Part shown: one piece after another, positions 38,900 to 55,736 of the stretch
Layout of the letters: each line of letters opens with the position of its first letter
How positions within the stretch are numbered: the first letter of the stretch is position 1
Source of the DNA: Hordeum vulgare subsp. vulgare
Lineage: Eukaryota > Streptophyta > Magnoliopsida > Poales > Poaceae
Length of the DNA: 64,000 nt
Direction: 5' to 3'
Assembly: GCF_904849725.1 (NCBI RefSeq)
Contig: NW_025422563.1
Location: 1-64,000 of the forward strand
Translations under genes and position numbers: made by a program
Notes under the pieces: generated by a model
The model's input: only the letters and a program-made list of their open reading frames with translations
What the model was told of the DNA's origin: nothing
Databases searched by the model: none

Positions 38900-39625
38900 A
38901 ATGTACTCCCATTAATGTGGAATAGGCGGAACTTAAATTAGTCAATTCAATTCAGCATTGTCAATTTATCCAGAACTTCTCTCTTTTCCTCGGTGAAACA
39001 AGAATCTTTTTTGTTCAAACAAAAGCGCTTAGTTTAGCCTTTGTTTCCTCTGTGCTGCATCTTCTTTAAAGATTCATCCAATGGAATCCCAACTCCCTTT
39101 CTTTTGGATTTCCATTCTATTTAGATATGGTGTATGTAGATCTAATTCTTATATAAAGAAAACTTTATCGTTTCACTTTGTCTCGCTTTCTCTAGAATCT
39201 CTATAAAAAAAGAATAGCTCTATCCTTTATTTACTATTTAATAATAATAAGAGACTATTAAATAAAAATGAGAATACTACTAATTAGAATAATTAGAACC
39301 TAATTAAGATAGTAGGACTAATCTATGCAGTATAATGAGAAGTAATACTATAAAAATAAAAATAAAGAACTCTATTTCAGAACTATGAGACAGAATATTC
39401 TGTTTTCTTATTTACTCTTTACTTTATTTTTTCTATTTTTCGTTTTTCTTTTCCTGTCTGTATGATTTTGATTTTCGATGAATGAGCCTTTGGTAATGCT
39501 TTTATCTCTATTCTATGTCGCAGGCGCCTATCCAGTCTATAAACAAATACTAATGCGAAAATGAAAACTATACTAAACTAAAGAAAACATAGGATAGAGA
39601 TCCTAAAATAGAAAAAAGGGCATAT
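38900..39625. other. Intergenic ndhC to trnV
   Basis: About 725 bp, AT-rich, with many small attaat/aataat direct repeats (39240-39310). No gene seen. Confidence 0.6.
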
Positions 39626-40297
39626 TAGGGCTATACGGATTCGAACCGTAGACCTTCTCGGTAAAACAGATCAAACGGATTATTATCGAAATGATTTGAA
39701 CTGTTTCAAAGACCCAACATGCATTTTTTTGCATTGGGCTCTTTCATAAACTGATTTAAAGATCAGTTAGTCCACCATAGTTTTTCTTTACGGAAAGATA
39801 ATGAGATGGCTCCCTGTGCTCTGATTGATTTTTTGTATTATGATCTATCTAGGAGCAATACCAAAGTGTTTCAAAGGAGGATTACCTTGACTTAGGTCTG
39901 CCTCTGGTCTAAATTAAATCAACCTAAGTGAAATGGAGTCTCTATCGTTCCACTGCAAGAGTTAACTATGAGACTTCATACACCTTAAAGTTCATAGAAC
40001 GAAAAGAAGTTTTTTGGAGGCCCTTATCCTCATTACGCCTAGCATTTAGTGGGCTGGATATTTACCTTATCAACTAGCAAATCCATAAGGGTTCTATTTG
40101 ATTAGGCACCTGAATTGGCACCTGAATCGGACTGAACCGACTGTTTGTCAGGCTACTGTTCTCCTATTCTCTCGAATCTATGAAGTAAGACATTGATTTT
40201 GCAATAAGATCGATTATGTTCATTGCATAATAAGCTCCTTTGAAAAGCATTGGCGCACGTGTAAACGAGTTGCTCTACCGAACTGAGCTATAGCCCT
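39626..40297 (-). tRNA. trnV-UAC: tRNA-Val (UAC), split by a group II intron
   Basis: The 5' exon is 40259-40297 (39 nt, AGGGCTATAGCTCAG to TTTACAC) and the 3' exon is 39626-39660 (35 nt). The intron (39661-40258, 598 nt) begins GTGCG and interrupts the anticodon stem, as in other plastids; a domain V hairpin is at about 39706-39741. Inside the intron, ggcacctgaat occurs twice in tandem (about 40105-40128). It decodes GUN valine codons. Confidence 0.95.
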
Positions 40298-40502
40298 TAT
40301 CAGAGATATCTTAACATATAGAGAATTTCTTGTCAAGATGAATATTTTCTAATGCCAGAGGATATCCCTTTGATCTGTATCTGTTTAGTATTTAGTTTAG
40401 TATTTAGTATATAACAGACCAATAACAGAGCGGTATTGCTTAGAAAAGGGATTCAATATATAATCGATCGAAGTAATGGGTCTTCCTTTGTGGTGATAAA
40501 TT

Positions 40503-40545
40503 GCCTACTTAACTCAGTGGTTAGAGTATTGCTTTCATACGGCGG

Positions 40546-40575
<30 letters not shown>
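40503..40575 (+). tRNA. trnM-CAU: Elongator tRNA-Met (CAU)
   Basis: A 73-nt tRNA with anticodon loop TTTCATA (CAU) and T-arm ATTGGTTCAAATCCAAT. The first acceptor base is G instead of the more common A, giving a G-U pair with AGTAGGT; the tRNA should still fold. It lies between trnV and atpE. Confidence 0.94.
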
Positions 40576-40576
<1 letters not shown>

Positions 40577-40689
40577 GTAGGTAGAAAAATTACTAGATAG
40601 CATTGGACTTACTTCGCTTCGCTATCTAATAACTTTTTCTACCCCTCTTCCCTTTTTCTTTGTATCAACTATAAACCACTGGATTGTCT

Positions 40690-43025
<2,336 letters not shown>

Positions 43026-43055
43026 TTGCGCTATACCTATCAAAGAGTATACAAT
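43026..43055 (+). promoter_or_regulatory. rbcL promoter (PEP, sigma70-type)
   Basis: -35 TTGCGC (43026-43031) and -10 TACAAT (43050-43055) with an 18-bp spacer, the conserved rbcL promoter of angiosperms. Transcription should start a few bases after 43055, giving a leader of about 320 nt, as in cereals. Confidence 0.85.
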
Positions 43056-43131
43056 AATGATGGATTTGGTAAATCAAATCCATGGTTTAATAACGAACCG
43101 TGTTAACTTACCATAACAACAACTCAATTCC

Positions 43132-43164
43132 TATCGAATTCCTATAGTGGAATTCCTATAGGAT
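43132..43164. repeat. aattcctat repeats in the rbcL leader
   Basis: aattcctat occurs three times (about 43133, 43143 and 43157 regions), and the second and third copies flank an inverted piece (ctatagtggaattcctatag). A likely slippage-generated hairpin within the 5' leader. Confidence 0.65.
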
Positions 43165-43319
43165 AGAACATACACAGGGTGTACGCATTATATATGAATG
43201 AAACATATTCATTAACCTAAGCATGCCCTCAATTTTCTTTAATGAGTTGATATTATATTAATTGAATATCCTTTTTGTTTTACGAGATTTTTGCTAAAGT
43301 TTCATTTACGCCTAATTAA

Positions 43320-43340
43320 CATCGAGTAGACCCTGTTATT
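43320..43340 (+). promoter_or_regulatory. Candidate rbcL processed 5' end (MRL1-type footprint)
   Basis: In tobacco the stable rbcL mRNA starts 59 bases before the ATG, and the PPR protein MRL1 is thought to protect that end. Here the equivalent position begins with atcgagtagaccc. The assignment is by distance and by the conserved look of the segment. Confidence 0.4.
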
Positions 43341-43354
43341 GTGAGAATTCTTAA

Positions 43355-44818
<1,464 letters not shown>

Positions 44819-44905
44819 AAAAAAATAAACGAAATAAAAAGAGAAAAAAATAAGTTATGAAATGCAGTAATTCTTCTTTATTCTTCTAATTGATTGCAAT
44901 TAAAC

Positions 44906-44944
44906 TCGGCTCAATCTTTTTTTTTATAAAAAAGATTGAGCCGA
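44906..44944 (+). terminator. rbcL 3' stem-loop
   Basis: Perfect 17-nt arms tcggctcaatctttttt (44906-44922) and its complement ending at 44944, around a 5-nt loop, about 88 bp past the stop. It should stabilise the rbcL 3' end. Confidence 0.85.
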
Positions 44945-45084
44945 ATAAAAATAGATCATGATATGATCATGAGACTTGACAAATCGAGATTCGTCTATTC
45001 TATATATCTAGAATATATATATATATTAAGGTATAATACAATAAAGAAATAAAAAGAAAATAATAAAATATAGTAGTATCATAT

Positions 45085-45365
45085 GATAATGGAATCAAAT
45101 ACGCAGTATTTACAGAAAAAAGTCTTCGTTTATTGGGAAAGAATCAATATACTTTTAATGTCGAATCGGGATTCACTAAGACAGAAATAAAGCATTGGTT
45201 CAAACTCTTCTTTGGATTAAGGTGGTAGCTGTGAATAGCCATCGACTACCTGGAAAAGGTAGAAGAATAGGACCTATTCTGGGCCGTACAATGCATTACA
45301 GACGTATGATCATTACCCTTCAACCGGGTTATTCTATTCCACTTCTAGATAGAGAAAAAAACTAA
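45085..45365 (+). pseudogene. rpl23: Pseudo-rpl23 (partial gene-conversion copy)
   Basis: Broken copy of the large-subunit protein L23 gene, whose working copy in grasses lies in the inverted repeat. The frame reads [26 protein letters not shown] text, then about codon 44 (near 45213-45218) one base is missing and the downstream part ([15 protein letters not shown]...[10 protein letters not shown]) is in another frame. The initiator ATG-GAT has become GAT-AAT. A copy of the few bases that normally follow rpl23 (actaaaggagaat) is retained at its end. Known in grasses as the rbcL-psaI rpl23 pseudogene. Confidence 0.92.
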
Positions 45366-45371
45366 AGGAGA

Positions 45372-45497
45372 ATGAATGAAAAAAGACATAGTTTGGAAGT
45401 TAGACCTTTTTATAAGACTCTCTTTCAATTTCAAAAAAGAGGACGTTTGAAACTTTTAACAGGCGTAATCGTGAGTCAACATGCTAGAACTAGATAA
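45372..45497 (+). other. Unassigned 41-codon open frame after pseudo-rpl23
   Basis: Starts ATG AAT GAA directly behind an AAAGGAG stretch inherited from the rpl23 3' flank and reads MNEKRHSLEVRPFYKTLF to ARTR. I do not recognise it. It overlaps the next open frame by 17 bases in a different phase, which could mean one older frame was broken by a shift. It may be chance. Confidence 0.25.
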
Positions 45498-45792
45498 GGA
45501 AGTTTTCTATAACCTTAATAAAAAGGATAAAAAGGTAGTTTTAGTTTATGACTCCGATCAAGAGCGAGAAATCCTTGATTTGGGATTGGACATAGAACCT
45601 GGACCCATCGGAGAGACGTTGAAAGGAGCGTATCCTGATGGTAAGAATTATACTTTCGTGGAAATACAGCGCTATAGACTTCAGTGTGGTAGAGTAGACG
45701 TTTTGTTCCTAATTTTTCTGGACCAAACCTCCGCTCCGACCCAACGATACAATGAATTTTTTCTGTTCATATTCATAAATAAAAAAGATTAG
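45481..45792 (+). other. Unassigned 103-codon open frame in the accD-loss region
   Basis: Reads MLELDKEVFYNLNKKDKKVV with a charged, protein-like first 80 residues and a low-complexity end (FFLFIFINKKD). It shows none of the accD carboxyltransferase motifs (for example GGSMGSVVGE) that remain in some grasses at this place. No ribosome binding site precedes it. It could be a relic of a lost gene, of transferred DNA, or chance; expression is not implied. Confidence 0.3.
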
Positions 45793-46421
45793 GAATCGCA
45801 ATGCTACTATATGCGTCCAGAGCAGTATTTTGAATACTATTCTTCTATAATCCATTATTGCGCGGGGTCTTACTAACAGGACTTCGCGGCACAGGACGGG
45901 TCTTCGTCGAAAAGCTAACACCACCCGGCATTTTCATACCCTTTCTTTGGGTGGTATATCGCCTTTAAAAGTCTAAGAGGGTAGTAGGGGGGATCTTAAG
46001 AGGGTAGTAGGGGATCTTAAGAGGGTAGTAGGGGATCTATAGTAGGTAAGATAATTTGCCCTTTGATTTTGATTGAATATACTATTTTTCTGCCTTTACC
46101 ACGCATTATTGTATGCGCTTCTAGAGAAGTATGTATGCAGGAAGTAAATTCTAGTCGCTTTCTTTTGAATCCAATTTCAAATTAGATTAGAAAGATAGAA
46201 AGGCCATGAGGATGGGAAAATAAAAAAAATCTTTTTAATTAGTTCTCCTTTTTTGGAATTTTCTTATTATCCTTATCATTTTTTTTACAGAATATTTTGC
46301 AAACTAAAAAAATACAATAGTCAATATTCCTTATAATAGATATACTTAATTATATCATAAGAATCTTAAGATATTTTTCGACTAGATAGAAATAGTAAAT
46401 TTGAATTGAGACACCTATTCC
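45793..46421. other. Remaining rbcL-psaI spacer (accD lost)
   Basis: No intact gene. A plus-strand stretch near 45851-45960 stays open (reading NPLLRGVLLTGL and onward); NPL-x-x-GVL is vaguely like the accD C-terminus, a weak match only. A triple 21-bp repeat follows at 45973-46037. In most angiosperms accD is here; it is absent in this plastome. Confidence 0.55.
45973..46037. repeat. Triple 21-22-bp tandem repeat
   Basis: Three copies of ct(t)aagagggtagtagggg(gg)at in a row (45973-45994, 45995-46015, 46016-46036). It lies in the recombination-prone rbcL-psaI spacer. Confidence 0.9.
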
Positions 46422-46532
46422 ATGACGGATTTAAACTTACCTTCTATTTTCGTGCCTTTAGTAGGCTTAGTATTTCCGGCAATTGCAATGACTTCTTTAT
46501 TTCTTTATGTGCAAAAAAAAAAGATTGTCTAG
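46422..46532 (+). CDS. psaI: Photosystem I subunit VIII
   Basis: A 36-residue one-span thylakoid protein ([18 protein letters not shown]...LYVQKKKIV) that helps bind psaL at the edge of photosystem I. Length matches the family. An A-run near the end encodes the KKK stretch. It begins the psaI-ycf4-cemA-petA group. Confidence 0.96.
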   Translation: MTDLNLPSIFVPLVGLVFPAIAMTSLFLYVQKKKIV

Positions 46533-46863
46533 TATTTTTTAGTGTAAGTAATATAATATGGTAGGGTATGTGACTTTTTCTACACACACTTTCTACACAC
46601 AAATGAAAAACGGCTATGGATGCAGATATAGGCTACGAGCATAAATGCATGAATATGCAGAGCTTGGTATAGCGAGTTTTTTTTTATTTATTTTAATTGA
46701 ATCAACGAATATTTTTTGAATAGAAAGTCAATGTATCTAACCTATTATTTCACAGGAGTACTAGTTGCTGAAGGCGATTTCAGAATCAAAAAAAGTAAAG
46801 GCAAAATTATTTAGCTTATTCTCTCAATTTCAATCGACCGCTGCTGGATTTAGTATATCTAAT
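46533..46863. other. Intergenic psaI to ycf4
   Basis: Non-coding leader of ycf4. The ycf4 frame stays open upstream to 46765, so part of this spacer could be misread as an N-terminal extension. Direct repeat ttctacacaca/ttctacacaca near 46578-46600. Confidence 0.6.
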
Positions 46864-47421
46864 ATGAATTGGCGATCAGAACACATATGGGTAGAACTTC
46901 TAAAAGGTTCTCGAAAAAGGAGTAATTTTTTCTGGGCCTGTATTCTTTTTCTAGGTTCACTAGGATTCTTATTGGTTGGGACTTCCAGTTATCTTGGTAA
47001 GAATATTATATCTATACTTCCATCTCAAGAAATTCTTTTTTTTCCGCAGGGGGTCGTGATGTCTTTCTACGGAATCGCAGGCCTATTCATTAGCTCCTAC
47101 CTGTGGTGTACTATTTTGTGGAATGTAGGTAGTGGTTATGACCGATTCGATAGAAAAGAGGGAATAGTTTGCATTTTTCGTTGGGGATTCCCTGGAATAA
47201 AACGTCGCGTCTTCCTTCGATTCCTTATGCGGGATATCCAATCAATTAGAATTCAGGTTAAAGAGGGTCTTTATCCTCGTCGTATTCTTTATATGGAAAT
47301 CCGGGGCCAGGGGATCATTCCCTTGACTCGTACTGATGATAAGTTTTTTACTCCACGAGAAATTGAACAAAAAGCTGCCGAATTGGCCTATTTCTTGCGC
47401 GTACCAATTGAAGTATTTTGA
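46864..47421 (+). CDS. ycf4: Photosystem I assembly protein Ycf4
   Basis: Thylakoid scaffold protein for photosystem I assembly (also pafII); 185 residues. The start [19 protein letters not shown] is the family N-terminus, not the TTG-started extension. Two membrane spans lie at about residues 20-40 and 65-85. It ends LRVPIEVF. Confidence 0.96.
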   Translation: MNWRSEHIWVELLKGSRKRSNFFWACILFLGSLGFLLVGTSSYLGKNIISILPSQEILFFPQGVVMSFYGIAGLFISSYLWCTILWNVGSGYDRFDRKEGIVCIFRWGFPGIKRRVFLRFLMRDIQSIRIQVKEGLYPRRILYMEIRGQGIIPLTRTDDKFFTPREIEQKAAELAYFLRVPIEVF

Positions 47422-48583
<1,162 letters not shown>

Positions 48584-48804
48584 ATTCATTTGATCTCCCG
48601 ATATTAATATTAATCAAATTAGCATCTTTCTTTAGAAAGAAAGCCCTTTTCCATTTTACCAAAATTCTTTCTATTTATACCTGCTTTAAGGTATTCATCA
48701 TTGCAGTACAACTGTTGCAGTAGAATGCCAACAAATTCGTGTATAGGGAACTAGATTAGCTTAGCTACCTATCTAATTTATTGTAGAAATTCTGGGATCT
48801 GTGA

Positions 48805-49773
<969 letters not shown>

Positions 49774-50007
49774 GTCCCGGAATTTCTTACCATCAAGTTG
49801 GTAAAAAGCCTCGATTTATTGGCAATTGCTAGAATTATCTATGATCTTTTTTGGAAATCCTTTTTTTGTTTAGACTTTTTTTTGTTTACGAGATGTCTGG
49901 AATTCCTTATTTATATCTCATGCAAAAGAAGAGAATCCAAGGCAAAGGCGAGAACAATAAAATTTAAATTTCTTTCGAGGGATTGCAGGTCTTCTTAATC
50001 GTCTATT

Positions 50008-50038
50008 CGGCACAAGAAAAAGGCTTTTTCTTGTGCCG
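50008..50038 (+). terminator. petA 3' stem-loop
   Basis: cggcacaagaaaaag (50008-50022) is the exact inverse complement of ctttttcttgtgccg (50024-50038). It lies about 235 bp after the petA stop. Confidence 0.75.
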
Positions 50039-50504
50039 ATTCTTCTTGTATCAAAATAAGAATCCTTTTTCTTCCTAATTCGTCAAAGATTACTTTACTA
50101 TTTCTTCTTTATTCGGGTCTGTCTCTTGGGCCTCTTTTTCTTTTGCTTAGGTTTAGCCGAGGTAGTGGACAAACAGAGGGGAAGAAAATATGGCGGGGGA
50201 CAAATTTCTTGTGATTGTAAGCAAATAGAATTGCTTGGCTTGTTTAATTAAGTTTAACTTCAAACTTACAGAAATTTTGCAAAAAAAAGTAAACTCTTCC
50301 ATTGAAGGTTTTTTTTTTATTTTTAGGCTAGTTGAATAGTTTTGATTAAGGTTTTATTAGTTTATTACTCGAAACTAAATCAAGGATTTTCAGGATACTT
50401 CCTTTGTGGAATAAGATATTGGATCCTCGAGTGATCTCTTTTTCTTGTTGCTTCATAAGAGTGAATCGAATAGATTCAATTCGCGTTATAAGAGTAAAAA
50501 TTCC

Positions 50505-50549
50505 GCGGGTCCTTTCCGCTCTAATCAGATAAAGGGGGTAAGGACCCGC
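50505..50549 (-). terminator. psbE operon 3' stem-loop
   Basis: gcgggtcctt (50505-50514) pairs with aaggacccgc (50540-50549), about 45 bp after the psbJ stop on the minus strand. It is likely the 3' end of the psbE-psbF-psbL-psbJ mRNA. Confidence 0.75.
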
Positions 50550-50593
50550 TAAGCTCCTACTTTTTCATGTTTACAATCTGGTCCCTCCGATTA

Positions 50594-50716
50594 CTATAGA
50601 GATGAACCCAATCCAGAATATGAACCATAAAAGAAAACACCTACTAAACCAATCACAGGAATACCAGCTACAGTACCTATCAGCCAAAGAGGAATTCTTC
50701 CAGTAGTATCGGCCAT
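50594..50716 (-). CDS. psbJ: Photosystem II protein J
   Basis: A 40-residue, one-span photosystem II subunit near cytochrome b559 that affects plastoquinone exchange ([18 protein letters not shown]...[10 protein letters not shown]). Last gene of psbE-psbF-psbL-psbJ. Confidence 0.97.
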   Translation of the reverse strand: MADTTGRIPLWLIGTVAGIPVIGLVGVFFYGSYSGLGSSL

Positions 50717-50841
50717 TTCCCCTACTTTCCTCCACATTTTATCAATTGGTCATGCTAGAGACAAAAACAGTCATGGGTAGTTATAAGGATGGTATCTTTC
50801 CAAATGGGATAAGAGAATTCTTATTAGTCTCTTTCTTTCTC

Positions 50842-52619
<1,778 letters not shown>

Positions 52620-52738
52620 ATTGACTGAATAATAATAATTCAGAAAAGCAAAATCTTTCTTTGGGATTCCTGATATTCTACGACTCTTTTCCAGACTAAT
52701 TAGGAATTCTTTTCTTGGTCATTGAGATTCGTGGATAA

Positions 52739-52912
<174 letters not shown>

Positions 52913-52934
52913 TTGAGTCATTTTTTTTTTTTTA

Positions 52935-52965
52935 TTGACCTCCTCTCTGGTCTGGAGGAGGTCAA
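52935..52965 (+). terminator. petG 3' stem-loop
   Basis: ttgacctcctc (52935-52945) pairs perfectly with gaggaggtcaa (52955-52965) around a 9-nt loop, directly after a T-run and 22 bp after the petG stop. Confidence 0.85.
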
Positions 52966-53029
52966 ATTGGAGTTACAATTCAATTTTGTTAAATTATTTT
53001 ACTCTGCTTCGACATAAGATAGATGGAAT

Positions 53030-53103
53030 CACGCTCTGTAGGATTTGAACCTACGACATCGGGTTTTGGAGACCCGCGTTCTACCGAACTGAACTAAGAG
53101 CGC
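53030..53103 (-). tRNA. trnW-CCA: tRNA-Trp (CCA)
   Basis: A 74-nt tRNA on the minus strand: GCGCTCT pairs with AGAGCGT through a G-T pair, and the anticodon loop is CTCCAAA (CCA). It pairs with trnP-UGG downstream of petG. Confidence 0.96.
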
Positions 53104-53242
53104 TTTCATTCATTCAAAAAGAAAATCTTTTTCTATTCCTAATGTATCTCACGTACGTATAGTCTCCACAAATTCCAGTTATACCCACTTTACTTTAATT
53201 GATCTCGTTGCTACTGCCTATAAAGAAGAAAGAAGTAATAGG

Positions 53243-53316
53243 TAGGGATGACAGGATTTGAACCTGTGACATTTTGTACCCAAAACAAACGCGCTACCAA
53301 GCTGCGCTACATCCCT
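53243..53316 (-). tRNA. trnP-UGG: tRNA-Pro (UGG)
   Basis: A 74-nt tRNA on the minus strand: AGGGATG pairs with CATCCCT, and the anticodon loop is TTTGGGT (UGG). It reads CCN proline codons. Confidence 0.96.
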
Positions 53317-53656
53317 TTTCCAAATTAAATTGTTGTGCAATGCCATTGTACACAATTCCTGTCTTCTTTTCCACATCATAATTTTCTTATTCTTTCTCTA
53401 TCTATATATAGAACCCTCGTGTCATTTCTTCTTTTTGGTCTCATATAATTAAGGAATTATATACAGCTAAAATCCAATAGAATTTCGCCTATAAAAGAAA
53501 GATTACTTTTCCTTGATAATATATAGGAAGAAGGGGTCATCTTTTTATTTTTTAGGGATAGGACAATTTCGGAAAATTTCGTCGATTATGGTTCAGTTTA
53601 TATATAGCATAAGTTTATGATCATATATGTATTCCAACAAGGAAGGAGGATTTTCA
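53317..53656. other. Intergenic trnP to psaJ
   Basis: Non-coding, holding the psaJ-rpl33-rps18 promoter by position. GGAAGGAGG (53641-53649) precedes psaJ as ribosome binding site. Confidence 0.6.
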
Positions 53657-53785
53657 ATGCGGGATATAAAAACATATCTCTCTGTAGCACCCGTGCTAAG
53701 TACTCTATGGTTTGGTGCTTTAGCAGGTTTATTGATAGAAATTAATCGTTTATTCCCGGATGCTTTGTCATTCCCTTTTTTTTAA
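53657..53785 (+). CDS. psaJ: Photosystem I subunit IX
   Basis: A 42-residue one-span photosystem I subunit ([19 protein letters not shown]...PDALSFPFF). Length is standard for grasses. It is the first gene of psaJ-rpl33-rps18. Confidence 0.96.
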
Positions 53786-54233
53786 TTCTAGTTATTGCTA
53801 TGGGAGGGATAGATTTCTTCGTGATATGACAAAATTTTATCTTATCCTTTTCAATCTTTTTTTAGTATCGGAAGGAAAAAGAAAGAAAAGATGGATTGGG
53901 TTGAACCTCAGAGTCATTAAAAATTTGGTAAACCCTATTTTTAAAAATAGAAATTCAATTTAAAGGGGTACCCAAGCTAAATCAGGCCTCAGAAATCAGA
54001 GCATAGAAAAAGGCGGGGCTGACTAATTAAATGAAAGGATTTCGAACCAAAATCTTTGCTAATTCGACAAGGATTGTATTCTTTAATTATTTCTCTATTT
54101 TTTATTACTTAATTTAAGAATAAAAAAAAATTATTCTAATGAATTTTATTCTTCTTCTTCGGATTCAAAATAGAAGAATAAAAGAATAAGTAGAAGAATT
54201 AAATTAAGTCAATCCAAAAGGAAAAGGAGGTTC
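53786..54233. other. Intergenic psaJ to rpl33
   Basis: Non-coding, AT-rich. It contains the second PPR10-type site (54075-54092). AAAGGAGG (54223-54230) is the rpl33 ribosome binding site. Confidence 0.7.
54075..54092 (+). promoter_or_regulatory. PPR10 binding site in the psaJ-rpl33 spacer
   Basis: GTATTCTTTAATTATTTC matches the second known maize PPR10 site, which defines the psaJ 3' end and rpl33 5' end. It is similar to, but not identical with, the atpH site at 21053. Binding here is inferred from identity. Confidence 0.8.
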
Positions 54234-54434
54234 ATGGCCAAGGGAAAAGATGTTAGAATCAGAGTTATTTTGGAATGCATCAGTTGTGTTCGAAAAGGTG
54301 CCAATGAGGAATCGACGGGGATTTCTAGATATAGTACTCAAAAGAATCGCCACAATACACCCGGACAATTAGAATTCAAAAAATTTTGTCGTTATTGTCG
54401 CAAGCATACGACTCATCACGAAATAAAGAAATAG
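54234..54434 (+). CDS. rpl33: 50S ribosomal protein L33
   Basis: Large-subunit ribosomal protein, 66 residues. Two Cys pairs (CISC and CRYC) mark the zinc-ribbon fold. The sequence [18 protein letters not shown] is typical. It is non-essential in normal conditions in tobacco but retained here intact. Confidence 0.97.
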
Positions 54435-54701
54435 GAACATCGTGTATTCGATCTTTCCAAACAACAGAAAGAGTAAGAACTTCATATTTTATATATAAAT
54501 AAAACATAGTATAGAATACAAAATACAAATCAACTCATCTGATTTCCGGTCGATATTATTTCATATGTATAGAGGGTATTCATATACTATAAATATGAAT
54601 CAAATAAGATATGGATCAAAGAAAAACTACTTCTTCTGGATCCTAAATTAATAAAATAAAGAAGTGCATTTTCCAATTTTAAATTAAATAAGGAATAAAT
54701 C

Positions 54702-55214
54702 ATGTATACATCTAAACAACCTTTTCTTAAATCTAAGCAACCCTTTAGTAAATCCAAGCAAACTTTTAATAAATCCAAGCAACCCTTTCGTAAATCCAAG
54801 CAAACTTTTCGTAAATTCAAACAACCTTTTCGTAAATCTAAACAACCTTTTCGTAGGCGTCCCCGGATTGGCCCGGGAGATCGAATTGATTATAGAAACA
54901 TGAGTTTAATTAATAGATTTATTAGTGAACAAGGAAAAATATTATCGAGACGAATAAATAGATTAACCTTGAAACAACAACGATTAATTACTCTTGCTAT
55001 AAAACAGGCTCGTATTTTATCTTTTTTACCGTTTCGTAACTATGAGAACGAAAAACAATTTCAAGCCCAGTCAATTTCAATAATTACAGGTTCTAGACCC
55101 AGAAAAAATAGACATATTCCTCAATTAACGCAAAAGTACAATTCCAATCGAAACTTAAGAAACTACAACCAAAATTTAAGAAACAACAACCGGAACTTAA
55201 GTTCCGATTGTTGA
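54702..55214 (+). CDS. rps18: 30S ribosomal protein S18 with heptad-repeat extension
   Basis: Small-subunit ribosomal protein; 170 residues, against about 100 in most plants. Residues 4-52 are seven tandem heptads of the type SKQPFRK ([21 protein letters not shown] and so on), a basic grass-specific extension. The S18 core follows ([20 protein letters not shown], then [16 protein letters not shown]). The C-terminus has Asn/Arg repeats ([18 protein letters not shown]). Confidence 0.97.
   Translation: MYTSKQPFLKSKQPFSKSKQTFNKSKQPFRKSKQTFRKFKQPFRKSKQPFRRRPRIGPGDRIDYRNMSLINRFISEQGKILSRRINRLTLKQQRLITLAIKQARILSFLPFRNYENEKQFQAQSISIITGSRPRKNRHIPQLTQKYNSNRNLRNYNQNLRNNNRNLSSDC
54711..54857 (+). repeat. 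Seven 21-bp heptad repeats in rps18
   Basis: Seven in-frame 21-bp units encoding [SF]KQ[PT]F-x-[KR]. Their number varies among grasses, so this is a length-variable coding repeat that keeps the frame. Confidence 0.9.
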
Positions 55215-55311
55215 TGTTTTATTCGAATTCGCAAGGGCCAGACCTATATATATTATAAAGAAAGTAATCCAGCTCGTCGATTCCTACCACTTAATCTTAA
55301 TTTATTGTATC

Positions 55312-55335
55312 TTCCCGGAGTTCCCTCTCCGGGAA
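55312..55335 (+). terminator. rps18 3' stem-loop
   Basis: ttcccggag (55312-55320) pairs with ctccgggaa (55327-55335) around a 6-nt loop, about 97 bp after the rps18 stop and 42 bp before the convergent rpl20 stop. Confidence 0.7.
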
Positions 55336-55376
55336 TTCATCTTTTATTATTCCAGTATATTACTTTATTTATACCT

Positions 55377-55736
55377 TTAATTGATGATCTTTATTTTATT
55401 GGAAATCGTGTAAAGATTATTTGGATTTGATACAGCTACTTGTGCAAGCATTTTACGATTAAGAATCAATTTCTTCTTGTACAGGTTGTGTATTAATTTA
55501 CTATAACTATCGAATACTTTATATACCCGCGTTGCTGCGTTTATCCGAGTGATCCACAAACGACGAAAATCCCTCTTTTGCCTACCTCTATCTCGATGAG
55601 AGGAAACAAAAGCTCTTTTTACTTGTTGGGTAATCATTCGATTAAGTCTTAAATGAGCCCCTCTAAAGTTTGAGGCAAATGAACGCATTTTTGTTCGTCG
55701 TCTCCGGGCTATATATCCTCGCGGAACTCTGGTCAT
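55377..55736 (-). CDS. rpl20: 50S ribosomal protein L20
   Basis: Large-subunit ribosomal protein, 119 residues, starting [20 protein letters not shown]. Codon 103 is TCA (minus strand, 55430-55428), in AVSNPNN; this Ser codon is edited to Leu in maize. It is on the same strand as rps12 and clpP. Confidence 0.97.

Larger units (their letters stand above)
49774..50593. other. Intergenic petA to psbJ
   Basis: About 820 bp between convergent genes. It holds stem-loops for both sides, listed separately. An open frame of 66 codons (49798-49998) is not conserved. Confidence 0.6.

Noticed and set aside
45709..45924. 71-codon minus-strand frame in the accD-loss region
   Set aside because: No recognised motif and it overlaps the unassigned plus-strand frame; chance is the simplest view.
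45851..45960. Possible accD C-terminal remnant (NPLLRGVL)
   Set aside because: Only about six residues resemble the accD end (NPLKGVL), and nothing on either side continues the match.
49798..49998. 66-codon frame after petA
   Set aside because: Starts from a non-ATG codon just after the petA stop and is not conserved-looking.
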